Assembly: GCA_029251165.1 (NCBI GenBank)
Contig: JAQXDW010000054.1
Coordinates: 1-64,000, forward strand
DNA from: Myxococcota bacterium
GTDB lineage: Bacteria; Myxococcota_A; UBA796
DNA: 64,000 nt
Direction: 5' to 3'
Both the position numbers and the translations under genes were made by a program. Below the pieces are notes generated by a model. The model saw only the letters and a program-made list of their open reading frames with translations. It searched no databases and was not told the DNA's origin. Below are positions 55,004 through 63,490 of the stretch, piece after piece. Each line of letters starts with the position of its first letter. Within the stretch, counting starts at the first letter, position 1.

Positions 55004-56584
55004 CTACTTCATCTGGTTCGCGACCCGCTTCAGCTCACGCCAGGAAGTGATCTCCAGGAGCTTGCCCTTCACAGCAAAGGTGGAGAGCTTCTGGGCCCGG
55101 CGGACGTACTCCCCTCCCCGGTATGCAAGCCCCCAGAAGCGGTCATACTTCTTCTGATTGAGGGTCCGCACGAAGGAATCGCGAGCCATAAACTGCACGA
55201 TCTCCTTGGGGAGGTTGTTGAACAGGGTGAGGAAGAACAAGAAGTTCAGGTAGCTGCCCGCCGGGGAGTGAAACTCCTTCCGGTAGATCTGGTTGTACTC
55301 ATCCGTCACGAAGCCATCCTCGAGGGCCTTGTGATAGAACTCAGTTCCCGGATACGGCACGAGCGAGCTGGGAAGAAGGTTGTATGGCGGCGGGAGCGTC
55401 CACAGCAGCCGCAGCCCCTTCATGGTGTCCTCAGTCGACTCCCAGGGGTTGTCGAGGATCATGTGGTAGTCGGGGATCTGTGTGTACTCGCTGTACTTGG
55501 AGATGATGTTGACCGCCTTGAGCAGCTGCTCGTTGGTCATTCCCCGGCGGTACATGCGCATGGTCTCCGAGCTTCCGGTCTGGATGCCAAGCTCGGTGAA
55601 GCAGAGGCCGGCATCGATGAGCGCAGCGTACTTGGTCTCGTTGATCGTGGTCGGGCTGCACTGAGCCCGGAACGGAAGACCAACCTCGCGCTTCCAGAGC
55701 TTCGAGAACTTGACGATCTCTTCGTTGGAGGTCGAGAAGAAGACATCGTCCTGGAAGTGAACGAGGCCAAGCTCCGGGAACTTCCGAACGACCTCCTTCA
55801 TCTCTGCGACCATGTGCTCCACGCTCCGCCGGCGCAGGTAGCGCTGGCCCTTGTAGAGGTCGTGGTTGAACGCGACACCACAGTAGCTGCACTTGTGCGG
55901 GCAGCCGCGAGTGATCATGGTCTTGTAGGTGTACCGCATGTCGCCGTTACGGTCGACGTAGCGTGACATCCGAGGAAGAAAGGTCTCCCAGTCCAGCTTG
56001 ATCAGGTTCTTGCTGTCGTCGCTCCAGCTCCAGTCATCCTCGAAGCTGTAGTCCTGGAATGGAAGCGTATCGAGGTCCTGAACGAGCGGACGGTGTGGAT
56101 TTCCAACAACCTTTCCGTTGGGCTTACGGAACCAGAAGTTGCGGACATCGTAGTAGTCCTCTCCCTTCTCCATCCGCTCGATGAGCTCCAGCAGCGCGTG
56201 CTCGCCCTCACCGACACAGACCATGTCGACGAACTCGAGCGCCTGCTGCGGCATGGTGGTCGGGTGGAAGCCGCCCCACATGATCGGCAGATCGGGGTAG
56301 GCCATCTGGAGAGCACGGGTGGCCTGGACGGTGATGTCGAACATCGTCGTAAGGAAGGAGATACCGACGAGATCGGCGTCCTTGCACAGCTCGACCAGGT
56401 CCTCGACCATGGTCTGCTCCATCTGCATGATGTAGCCCTCACGCACGTGGAGGTGCGCGTAGGTATCTGCAGGCAGGAAGACCTGACGGACCGTATGTCC
56501 GTGCATCTTGAGGAACGCTGTGAGCGTTCGAATGCACGGCGAGTAGTGGTCTGCTGGTGTGGGATTGATCAGGACGACGTTCAT
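55004..56584 (-). CDS. B12-binding-domain radical SAM protein (second copy type)
   Basis: ATG 56584 has AGGAGAG upstream. The cobalamin-binding-type domain (residues 1 to about 150) includes LTAFLKMHGHTVRQVFLPAD, MWGGFHPTTMP and CVGEGEHALLEL. The SAM cluster is Cys228, Cys232 and Cys235 (RGCPHKCSYC). LGIQTGSSETMRMYRRGMT and SSLVPYPGTEFYHKALEDG are typical of this class. It has about 526 residues. It is not a recent duplicate of the protein at 43.2 kb: the motifs correspond but the sequences are quite different. It stands alone with its own 5' gap. Substrate unknown. Confidence 0.87.
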   Translation of the reverse strand: MNVVLINPTPADHYSPCIRTLTAFLKMHGHTVRQVFLPADTYAHLHVREGYIMQMEQTMVEDLVELCKDADLVGISFLTTMFDITVQATRALQMAYPDLPIMWGGFHPTTMPQQALEFVDMVCVGEGEHALLELIERMEKGEDYYDVRNFWFRKPNGKVVGNPHRPLVQDLDTLPFQDYSFEDDWSWSDDSKNLIKLDWETFLPRMSRYVDRNGDMRYTYKTMITRGCPHKCSYCGVAFNHDLYKGQRYLRRRSVEHMVAEMKEVVRKFPELGLVHFQDDVFFSTSNEEIVKFSKLWKREVGLPFRAQCSPTTINETKYAALIDAGLCFTELGIQTGSSETMRMYRRGMTNEQLLKAVNIISKYSEYTQIPDYHMILDNPWESTEDTMKGLRLLWTLPPPYNLLPSSLVPYPGTEFYHKALEDGFVTDEYNQIYRKEFHSPAGSYLNFLFFLTLFNNLPKEIVQFMARDSFVRTLNQKKYDRFWGLAYRGGEYVRRAQKLSTFAVKGKLLEITSWRELKRVANQMK

Positions 56585-57315
56585 TGACTCTCCTGGAGAG
56601 TTGGTCTGCTGATCAATAGACCAGTCAGATGTATAGGCCCGGAGGGTACGATACCCGAGTGAATCCACCCATGCCACCCTTACCCGGCGTACATCTTTTC
56701 ATCGCCCATGACAGTTCCTTCAAAGTAAAGATGCTCTCGTGCATGCAGACGGCTGATGCTTCCGCTCATACCTGATCTTAGTTGAGCAGAGAGGGGGGAT
56801 GAAGCACCTCCGAGCGCTCTCGCTGGTCAGGAACGGGGCCGACAATTCTCTCCACAGTTCACCTGCGAGTGACCTGTGCTGGTTTGGCAAGTTGTGCGAC
56901 AGGATGCGCGGTGATGCGGCTGAGGCCGAGCTCTGGCGAGCCAGGCCACTAAAAGAATCGACTCAGCCAACGCCAGCCTTTCCCATAAGGTGATGGCACT
57001 CCAGGCTCCGCTTGCTCTTGAGAGATACGGTCACAATCTGCGCAATGCTCTCGAAAACGTGCGCCCAAAGAGGCGACATTGCGCCTCGGAAGCAGCACGC
57101 TCATTCGTTCCTGCGCTCGGACGCAGAGGCACAGGACATCGACAACGCTCTGGAGCCCCCAGACGCCCAGGATGCCGCTAGACTCTGAGAGATCAGTTCG
57201 CAAATGAACTTTCTCAGGACTTGAGCGGCTCCTCCGCATTGAAGCCGGCCAGTCCTGCGTCCTCAGTGCTCCGCTCGAAAAGGCATGCACGGGCTCACTC
57301 TTGCCGACGAATCGC
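56585..57315. other. Long gap before metK
   Basis: About 730 bases without a convincing gene. On the minus strand a small frame at 56949-57104 could encode 51 residues with a CADC motif near its middle and ending GKGWRWLSRFF. A weak AGGAA precedes it, and I give it low confidence. The base composition is less GC-biased than the flanks. No riboswitch, tmRNA or 6S RNA signature was seen. Confidence 0.5.
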
Positions 57316-57344
57316 TTGACATGCCATCTTCCGTCTCCTAAAAC
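57316..57344 (+). promoter_or_regulatory. Sigma-70 promoter of metK
   Basis: A perfect -35 TTGACA (57316-57321) is followed by a 17-base spacer and a -10 TAAAAC (57339-57344). Transcription would begin near 57351, leaving a leader of about 45 bases, too short for a known SAM riboswitch. Confidence 0.72.
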
Positions 57345-57394
57345 ATCCCGTCCGTTCCGATTGCTCATCTCCTCATCATGATATGGAGAAACCC

Positions 57395-58555
57395 ATGGAT
57401 CTTCGCAACTATCTGTTCACTTCTGAGTCCGTGTCTGAGGGACACCCCGACAAGATGTGCGACCAGATCTCTGACGCCGTCCTCGATGCTCACCTCGCCC
57501 AGGACCCCAAGGCACGCGTGGCCTGTGAGACACTCGTCAAGACCGGTCTTGTTGTTATTGCCGGTGAAATCACCAGCCAGGCGACGGTTCAGTACCCCCA
57601 GCTCATCCGCAAGGTCGTCAACGAAATCGGCTACGATCACAGCGACAAGGGCTTCGATGGCGGTACCTGCGCAATCATGGTCGCAGTCGAACAGCAGAGC
57701 CCCGATATCAGTCAGGGTGTCAACGAGGGTGAGGGTCTCCACAGCGAGCAGGGCGCTGGCGACCAGGGCATGATGTTCGGCTACGCGTGTGACGAGACCG
57801 ACAACCTGATGCCGATGAGCATCGACTACAGCCACAAGCTGCTCGCTCACTTCGCTCACGAGCGCAAGCACGGCGACCTCGGCTGGGCCCGTCCGGACTC
57901 CAAGAGCCAGGTCACCGTCGAGTACCGCGACGGCAAGCCGGTTCGCGTGCACACTGTGGTCATCTCCACCCAGCACAGCCCCGACATCTCCCTGGCCGAC
58001 ATCCGCAGCCAGGTCATCGAGCGCGTCATCAAGCCGGTCATTCCCGGTCACCTGCTCGACAGCGACACCATCTACCACGTCAACCCGACCGGTCGGTTCG
58101 TGGTCGGTGGTCCGATGGGTGACTGCGGCCTGACCGGTCGCAAGATCATCGTCGACACCTACGGCGGCCACGGCGCCCATGGTGGCGGCGCGTTCTCCGG
58201 AAAGGACCCCTCCAAGGTCGACCGCTCCGCAGCCTACCTCGGCCGCTACATCGCCAAGAACCTCGTCGCTGCCGGCTACGCCAGCAAGTGCCTTGTTCAG
58301 CTCGCCTACGCCATCGGCGTCGCCGAGCCGGTCAGTGTCATGGTCGACACCTACGGCACCGGCAAGGTCTCTGACGAGCGCCTCTCGGCCTGCGTCAAGG
58401 AGATCTTCCCCTGCAAGCCCGCTGGCCTCATCGGCAAGCTGGATCTGCTCCGTCCGATCTACCAGAACACTGCCGCATACGGCCACTTCGGCCGCGACGA
58501 GTTCTCCTGGGAGCGCACCGACATGGTCGATGCCGTCAAGAGCTTCCTCAGCTAA
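57395..58555 (+). CDS. metK: S-adenosylmethionine synthetase
   Basis: MetK makes SAM from methionine and ATP. ATG 57395 is preferred because GGAGAA is correctly spaced and the product begins [20 protein letters not shown], aligning with the E. coli start; ATG 57383 is possible. Signature motifs [12 protein letters not shown] and [19 protein letters not shown] are intact. Length is 386, as usual. It is monocistronic, with its own promoter and terminator, as expected for a supply enzyme for the two radical SAM proteins and for methylation. Confidence 0.97.
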   Translation: MDLRNYLFTSESVSEGHPDKMCDQISDAVLDAHLAQDPKARVACETLVKTGLVVIAGEITSQATVQYPQLIRKVVNEIGYDHSDKGFDGGTCAIMVAVEQQSPDISQGVNEGEGLHSEQGAGDQGMMFGYACDETDNLMPMSIDYSHKLLAHFAHERKHGDLGWARPDSKSQVTVEYRDGKPVRVHTVVISTQHSPDISLADIRSQVIERVIKPVIPGHLLDSDTIYHVNPTGRFVVGGPMGDCGLTGRKIIVDTYGGHGAHGGGAFSGKDPSKVDRSAAYLGRYIAKNLVAAGYASKCLVQLAYAIGVAEPVSVMVDTYGTGKVSDERLSACVKEIFPCKPAGLIGKLDLLRPIYQNTAAYGHFGRDEFSWERTDMVDAVKSFLS

Positions 58556-58577
58556 GCTGAGTCGTCCACTCGGACTG

Positions 58578-58609
58578 AAGGCCGCCAGTACTGGCGGCCT
58601 TCTTTTTTT
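58578..58609 (+). terminator. Rho-independent terminator of metK
   Basis: A near-perfect stem (aaggccgccag / ctggcggcctt) with a very small loop is followed by cttttttt. It lies 22 bases beyond the metK stop. Confidence 0.95.
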
Positions 58610-58788
58610 GTGCTGCGACTCCGCGCCCCGCAGGAGCAGCCGCTTCAGCGGGGCGACCTTGAGACACACCAGTGCTGGGTACCCTCGGCGCGCGCTTCGC
58701 TGCGGTCAGACCAGCCGGGGGCTGACACCGCTCTCTGCTCAGGGCGACCGGACACTGGCAGCCTTCTGCACACGCGTCCTGCTGCCAC

Positions 58789-59583
58789 CTACCCCAGCCC
58801 GAACGCCGTGACGTAGATCCAGGCCACCGGTGCAGAGAAGAGGATGCTGTCGATTCGATCCAGCACACCGCCATGTCCAGGCATGATCCAGCCGGAGTCC
58901 TTGACCCCAAACGAGCGCTTGAGGAGAGACTCGGTGAGGTCACCGACCACGCCGCTGACATCGAGGATGAGGCCGAGCATGATCGCATGGATCCAGGACA
59001 GCTCAGGCAAGCCGACGGTCTTGATGATGCAGGCACCAATGACCGCTGCCACAGCACCACCGATGGCCCCCTCCCAGGTCTTCTTGGGGCTGACCCGCTC
59101 GAACAGCTTCGTCTTCCCAAGCGCTCGCCCAGCGAAGTAGGCGCCGGTGTCCCCCAGCCAGGTCACGACCAGGATCAGAAAGATCCAGGTGAGTCCGTCG
59201 TCAAACCGGCGGACCTGCGGGATGAACGAGATGAGCACCGGCACATACAGCAGCCCTGCGGCCATGCGGGTGGCGACCTTCTCTCCCTCGGCGGTCTGAT
59301 CCACCAGCAGCAGGCCAAATAGAAACACAAACAATGCAGAGGCTGCCAGGGCCGCAACGCCCCACGCCGGTGCCCAGATGACCGCAGCGTAGACCGCGCC
59401 CATCGCAGCCATCAGCGCCGGAATCGCCACGGTACGGCCCGGGACCGCCATCCGTGCATACTCATCCGCCGCGATCAGAACCGCCACGGCACAGAGAATC
59501 TCCACGCCGATGGTGCCGCCGTAGAGGAGAGTCGGTATGACGATTGCGAGGCCGATGATCGCGGTAACAATACGACTAAGCAC
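58789..59583 (-). CDS. cdsA: Phosphatidate cytidylyltransferase (CDP-diglyceride synthase)
   Basis: CdsA activates phosphatidate with CTP for phospholipid synthesis at the membrane. The GTG start at 59583 has GGAGG five bases upstream and overlaps the uppS stop by eight bases. There are about seven or eight transmembrane helices. The family signature is intact near the C-terminus (SLLKRSFGVKDSG, then PGHGGVLDRIDS). Length 264 is typical. It is the last gene of the rpsB-tsf-pyrH-frr-uppS-cdsA group. Confidence 0.95.
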   Translation of the reverse strand: MLSRIVTAIIGLAIVIPTLLYGGTIGVEILCAVAVLIAADEYARMAVPGRTVAIPALMAAMGAVYAAVIWAPAWGVAALAASALFVFLFGLLLVDQTAEGEKVATRMAAGLLYVPVLISFIPQVRRFDDGLTWIFLILVVTWLGDTGAYFAGRALGKTKLFERVSPKKTWEGAIGGAVAAVIGACIIKTVGLPELSWIHAIMLGLILDVSGVVGDLTESLLKRSFGVKDSGWIMPGHGGVLDRIDSILFSAPVAWIYVTAFGLG

Positions 59584-60307
59584 GCCCACCTCCAGACTGG
59601 ATCTGATCGCCAGTCTTGCCAAATCGACGCTCGCGGTTGCCGAATGAAGCAAACGCTTGCTCCAGCTGCGGCCGACGGAACTCTGGCCAGGCGACGTCAG
59701 TGATGTAGATCTCGGCGTATGCCACCTGCCAGAGCAGGAAGTTGGACAGGCGGAATTCACCAGAGGTGCGGATGACAAGATCTGGATCGGGGAGCCCGCC
59801 AGTGAACAGGCTGGCTGAGAACCTGGCCTCGTCGATCTGGCTCGGCTTCAGCCGACCCGCCGCGACTTCTTCAGCGAGGTGCCTCACCGCAGAGAGCATC
59901 TCCGCGCGGCTGCCGTAGGACAGCGCGAGGTTGAGGACCATGCCGGTGTTGCGGCGACTGTCGCGAATGAGACGCTTGAGCGGGACGCGCACGAAGGCCG
60001 GAAGACGCTCGATCTGTCCGATCGCGCGGAGCTGAATCCCGTTGTCGAGGATCTCCGCACGCTCCTGGAAGACATACCGCTTGAGCAGGCCCATCAGGGC
60101 GGTGACTTCATCTGCGGGACGGCGCCAGTTCTCGGTTGAGAAGCTGTAGAGCGTGAGCACTTCAACACCGAGCGCGCGGCTGGCACGCACGATCTCTCGC
60201 ACGCTCTTGGCGCCAGCCTCGTGCCCTCGGACCCGGGGCAGGCCTTGGGAACGCGCCCAGCGCCCGTTTCCGTCCATGATGATGGCGACGTGCCTGGGGA
60301 TCTTCAT
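59576..60307 (-). CDS. uppS: Undecaprenyl diphosphate synthase
   Basis: UppS elongates farnesyl diphosphate to the C55 carrier lipid of wall synthesis. HVAIIMDGNGRWARSQG contains the catalytic Asp, with LTLYSFSTENWRRP following. PDLVIRTSGEFRLSNFLLWQ and the substrate-binding C-terminal block (WPEFRRPQLEQAF) complete the family set. The length is 243. It lies 49 bases after frr and its end overlaps cdsA. Confidence 0.97.
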   Translation of the reverse strand: MKIPRHVAIIMDGNGRWARSQGLPRVRGHEAGAKSVREIVRASRALGVEVLTLYSFSTENWRRPADEVTALMGLLKRYVFQERAEILDNGIQLRAIGQIERLPAFVRVPLKRLIRDSRRNTGMVLNLALSYGSRAEMLSAVRHLAEEVAAGRLKPSQIDEARFSASLFTGGLPDPDLVIRTSGEFRLSNFLLWQVAYAEIYITDVAWPEFRRPQLEQAFASFGNRERRFGKTGDQIQSGGGRA

Positions 60308-60356
60308 CGGGGCTCGCTGGTTCAGGTGGCCGGGACACTGGGAAGCACAGGAGGGC

Positions 60357-60920
60357 TCAGACCTCGAGGACTTCCTGCTCCTTCACCGCAGCGATGCCAT
60401 CGAGCTTCTTGACAGCACCGTTGGTTCCGCTCTGGACAACCTCGAGGAGTCGCTTCATCTCATCCTGAGAGATGTCCTTGTCAGACTCCATCTCCTTGAA
60501 GATGTCGTTGTACTCTCGGCGGATCTGACGGATGCGCACACGGCTGTTCTCCGCCATCTTCCGGACAAGGCGCACCAGCTGCTGGCGACGCTCACCGGTC
60601 AGCGGAGGAATGGGAAGTCGAATGAGCTGCCCGTCGGAGCTGGGGTTGAGGCCCAGACCGCTGGAGAGGATCGCCTTCTCGATGTCCTTGATGGTGCCCT
60701 TGTCCCACGGGTTGACCGTGAGCATCCGGGCATCCGGAGCGGAGATCTTGGCGAGCTGCTTCAGGGGCATGCTCGAGCCATAGGAGGCCACGTGGACCTG
60801 CACACTGTCGAGGATCTGCGGGCTGGCCTGCCCGGTTCGAACGCTTCCGAGATCCTTCTCAAAGGCAGCAAGCGCCTTCTTGAAGTCCTCAGCCATTGCA
60901 TCCAGATATTCATCGGTCAT
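60357..60920 (-). CDS. frr: Ribosome recycling factor
   Basis: Frr splits post-termination ribosomes with EF-G. AGGAGC precedes the ATG. The three-helix bundle is recognisable (LGSVRTGQASPQILDSVQV, then ENSRVRIRQIRREYND). The middle domain reads PDARMLTVNPWDKGTIKDIEKAI. Length 187 matches the family. It is 57 bases after pyrH. Confidence 0.97.
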   Translation of the reverse strand: MTDEYLDAMAEDFKKALAAFEKDLGSVRTGQASPQILDSVQVHVASYGSSMPLKQLAKISAPDARMLTVNPWDKGTIKDIEKAILSSGLGLNPSSDGQLIRLPIPPLTGERRQQLVRLVRKMAENSRVRIRQIRREYNDIFKEMESDKDISQDEMKRLLEVVQSGTNGAVKKLDGIAAVKEQEVLEV

Positions 60921-60977
60921 GTCACTGCTCCTACAAACCGGCAGGTCAGCATAGGGCTCTGACCGCGGCCGGTCAAT

Positions 60978-61733
60978 TCAGGCCGACGTGTCAGCCTCAA
61001 CACCCTGCGTAATCACCGTGCCGATGTCCTCACCACACACCACCCGGCGGATGTTTCCAGGGACGTTGAGGTTGAAGACAACGATCGGGATGTTGTTGTC
61101 CATGCACAGGCTGGTGGCAGTGGCGTCCATCACCTTGAGTCCGTCCTGAAGCACCTTTTGGTAGGTGAGGCGCTTGTAGCGGACGGCGTCCGAGAAGCGC
61201 ATCGGATCGCGGTTATAGACGCCGTCGACCTTGGTGCCCTTGAGGATGATGTCGGCGTGAAGCTCAGCGGCGCGGAGTGCGGCCCCGGTGTCCGTGGAGA
61301 AGTACGGGTTGCCAGTTCCCGCACCAAAGATGACCAAGCGGCCCTTCTCCATGTGGCGGATCGCGCGCCGGCGGATGTACGGCTCGGCAACCTGGTGCAT
61401 CTGGATGGCGGTCATCACACGTGTAAAGCAGCCGCGGCGCTCCAGGGCATCCTGAAGGGCCAGGGCGTTGATCATGGTGGCGAGCATACCCATGTAGTCG
61501 GCATGAGAGCGGTCCATGCCCCGTGAGGCCCCCGCGAGCCCTCGGAAGATGTTTCCACCGCCGATGACCACCGCGATCTCACAGCCAAGATCACGGACTT
61601 CCTTGATCTCCTCCGCGAAGCGACCGATGGCATCCGCGTGAATGCCGAACTCCTGGGTACCGGCCAGCATCTCACCAGAGATCTTGAGGAGGACCCGGCG
61701 ATAGGCCGGAGCGGAAGTCTCGCTTGATGGCAT
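60978..61733 (-). CDS. pyrH: Uridylate kinase
   Basis: PyrH phosphorylates UMP. The start at 61733 ([23 protein letters not shown]) has GGAGAAG upstream; the longer frame would run through the terminator hairpin. [31 protein letters not shown] and [10 protein letters not shown] are family motifs. Length is 251. It is separated from tsf by a terminator-like hairpin, then followed by frr. Confidence 0.97.
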   Translation of the reverse strand: MPSSETSAPAYRRVLLKISGEMLAGTQEFGIHADAIGRFAEEIKEVRDLGCEIAVVIGGGNIFRGLAGASRGMDRSHADYMGMLATMINALALQDALERRGCFTRVMTAIQMHQVAEPYIRRRAIRHMEKGRLVIFGAGTGNPYFSTDTGAALRAAELHADIILKGTKVDGVYNRDPMRFSDAVRYKRLTYQKVLQDGLKVMDATATSLCMDNNIPIVVFNLNVPGNIRRVVCGEDIGTVITQGVEADTSA

Positions 61734-61748
61734 GTCTTCTCCAGAAGG

Positions 61749-61779
61749 AAAAAGGCCCCGATGCGTGAGCATCAGGGCC
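61749..61779 (-). terminator. Terminator or attenuator between tsf and pyrH
   Basis: On the minus strand the arms ggccctgatg / catcggggcc enclose a six-base loop and are followed directly by five T residues. It lies nine bases after the tsf stop and ends 16 bases before pyrH. It could limit read-through from the ribosomal genes into pyrH-frr-uppS-cdsA. Confidence 0.8.
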
Positions 61780-61787
61780 AGATGAAT

Positions 61788-62432
61788 CTATCGGCCAGTG
61801 ACCTTGGCAACTTCTTCGGCGAAGTTCTCTTCCTTCTTCGCCAGCCCCTCGCCCAACTTGTAGAGGGTGAAGCGACGAATCTGGATGTTCTCACCGATGG
61901 TGGAGACCGCTTCCTGGAGGACTTCCTTGATGGTCTTGCTGTCGTCCTTGACGAACTGCTGCTCCATCAGAGCGACGTCCTTGTACCACTTGCCGATGCG
62001 ACCATCGACGATGCGTGCGGCGATGTGCTCGGGCTTGCCCTCTTCGACCACGCGTGCGATCTGGACCTGCTTCTCCTTGGCGATGTCTTCCGCGGGGATG
62101 TCATCGACGGAGACGTACTCCGGAGAGGCGGCAGCGATGTGCATCGCGATGTCGTGCACGAGGCCCTTGAACTTATCGTTCATTGCGGCGAAGTCCGTCT
62201 CGCAATTGATCTCGAGCATGACTCCGATCCGACCGTTTCCGTGGATGTAGGAGTGAACGAGTCCCTCGGTCGCAGCCCGGGAGGACTTCTTGGCGGCCTT
62301 CGAGATGCCCTTGGCGCGAAGCCAGTCGATGGCCTCGTCGACGGTGGAGGTGGCCACGAGGGCCTTCTTGCAGTCCAGGATGCCTGCGCCGGTCCGCTGC
62401 CGGAGGTCCTTGATATCAGCCATGCTAGCCAT
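61788..62432 (-). CDS. tsf: Translation elongation factor Ts
   Basis: EF-Ts recycles EF-Tu. ATG 62432 has AGGAG seven bases upstream; a second ATG lies three codons later. IKDLRQRTGAGILDCKKAL and the N-terminal UBA-like domain are clear, as is GRIGVMLEINCETDFAA. At 214 residues it is a short form (E. coli has 283), lacking part of the C-terminal dimerisation subdomain, as in many deltaproteobacteria and Gram-positives. It is 85 bases after rpsB. Confidence 0.96.
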   Translation of the reverse strand: MASMADIKDLRQRTGAGILDCKKALVATSTVDEAIDWLRAKGISKAAKKSSRAATEGLVHSYIHGNGRIGVMLEINCETDFAAMNDKFKGLVHDIAMHIAAASPEYVSVDDIPAEDIAKEKQVQIARVVEEGKPEHIAARIVDGRIGKWYKDVALMEQQFVKDDSKTIKEVLQEAVSTIGENIQIRRFTLYKLGEGLAKKEENFAEEVAKVTGR

Positions 62433-62517
62433 GGTTAAGCTCCTGATAAGCTTGAGAAAAGTTCGCTATAGTTCGGAGCCCTGAGGCACACAGCCCAGGA
62501 CCCCGTGGGATTCAATT

Positions 62518-63297
62518 TCAGGCTTCGTCTTCAGCTGCATCCGCACCGCGACGGACGACCTCGACGCTGGAGGCCTCCTCCTCGGAGATGACCGGGCGGC
62601 CATGGGAGCTGCGGCTGAGGTTGCGGCCCTCGATGGCGGCGTCAGCGATGGCCTCGGTGAACAGACGGATGCTCTTCAGGGCATCATCGTTGCCGGGGAT
62701 CACGTAGCTGATGCCGGTGGGATCGCAGTTGCTGTCACAGAGCGCGACGACCGGGATCTTGAGCTTGTTCGCCTCACGGACCGCGATGTGCTCGCGGCGG
62801 GGATCGATGACGAAGAGCATGCTGGGCAGGCCCTGAGTGGTCTTGATTCCACCGAGGGAGCGGTCCATCTTCTCGATCTTGCGGTTGAGCTCCAGGGCCT
62901 CCTTCTTGGTGAGGAGGTCGAAGCGGCCCTCGTCGCGGGCACGCTCCAGCTCGATGAGGCGCTTGATTGACTCCTTGACCGTCTTGTAGTTGGTCAGGGT
63001 GCCGCCGAGCCAGCGGTTGTTGACGAAGAACATGCCGGAGCTAGCAGCCTGCTCCTTGACGATCTCCTGGGCGGCGCGCTTGGTGCCGACAAACAGGATG
63101 GTGCCGCCACGAGAGACCTCGGTCTCGACGAAGCGAATGGCCTCAACGAGGGCCTGAGCAGTCTTCTGAAGGTCGATGATGTGGACGCCGTTCTTCTCGC
63201 CGTAGATGTAACGGCGCATCTTGGGGTTCCACAGACGAGTCTGGTGGCCGAAGTGGACACCAGCTTCGAGAAGATCGCGGAGTGAGACGTTTGACAT
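62518..63297 (-). CDS. rpsB: 30S ribosomal protein S2
   Basis: The ATG at 63297 (MSNVSLRDLLEAGVHFGHQTRLW) is the family N-terminus; GGAGAACC is 5' to it. MFFVNNRWLGGTLTN, GLPSMLFVIDPRREHIAVREA and IPVVALCDSNCDPTGISYVIPGND are standard motifs. The length of 259 includes an acidic C-terminal tail (SSVEVVRRGADAAEDEA). It heads the rpsB-tsf group and follows the end of secA. Confidence 0.97.
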   Translation of the reverse strand: MSNVSLRDLLEAGVHFGHQTRLWNPKMRRYIYGEKNGVHIIDLQKTAQALVEAIRFVETEVSRGGTILFVGTKRAAQEIVKEQAASSGMFFVNNRWLGGTLTNYKTVKESIKRLIELERARDEGRFDLLTKKEALELNRKIEKMDRSLGGIKTTQGLPSMLFVIDPRREHIAVREANKLKIPVVALCDSNCDPTGISYVIPGNDDALKSIRLFTEAIADAAIEGRNLSRSSHGRPVISEEEASSVEVVRRGADAAEDEA

Positions 63298-63302
63298 GGT
63301 TT

Positions 63303-63327
63303 GGTTCTCCAGGACGCAGCTGCGTCC
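63303..63327 (-). promoter_or_regulatory. Palindrome next to the rpsB ribosome-binding site
   Basis: A perfect 16-base palindrome (ggacgcagctgcgtcc, 63312-63327) abuts the Shine-Dalgarno sequence (63303-63310). It could fold to a hairpin controlling S2 translation. Function is inferred. Confidence 0.4.
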
Positions 63328-63431
63328 GTTCGGGTTTTTCGACCGCCGGCGCTCTCCCCCACCCAGCTTCTCTGGGCACCACCGGGGATGAACATCAGTC
63401 CGACGTGAGAGTGTCCCTGCAGACACAGGGC

Positions 63432-63454
63432 GGGCCGCATGTAGCATGCGGCCC
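63432..63454 (-). terminator. Hairpin after secA
   Basis: A ten-base-pair stem (gggccgcatg / catgcggccc) with a three-base loop lies 37 bases beyond the secA stop. No T-run follows it. Confidence 0.45.
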
Positions 63455-63490
63455 GTCAGTCAGCAACTTCGGTATCGTGGGACAGAGCGG

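Noticed and set aside
57345-57394. SAM riboswitch before metK
   Set aside because: The leader from the inferred start is about 45 bases and shows no SAM-I, SAM-II or SAH motif.
61734-61772. Upstream start for pyrH
   Set aside because: It would include the terminator stem; ATG 61733 has a good ribosome site.
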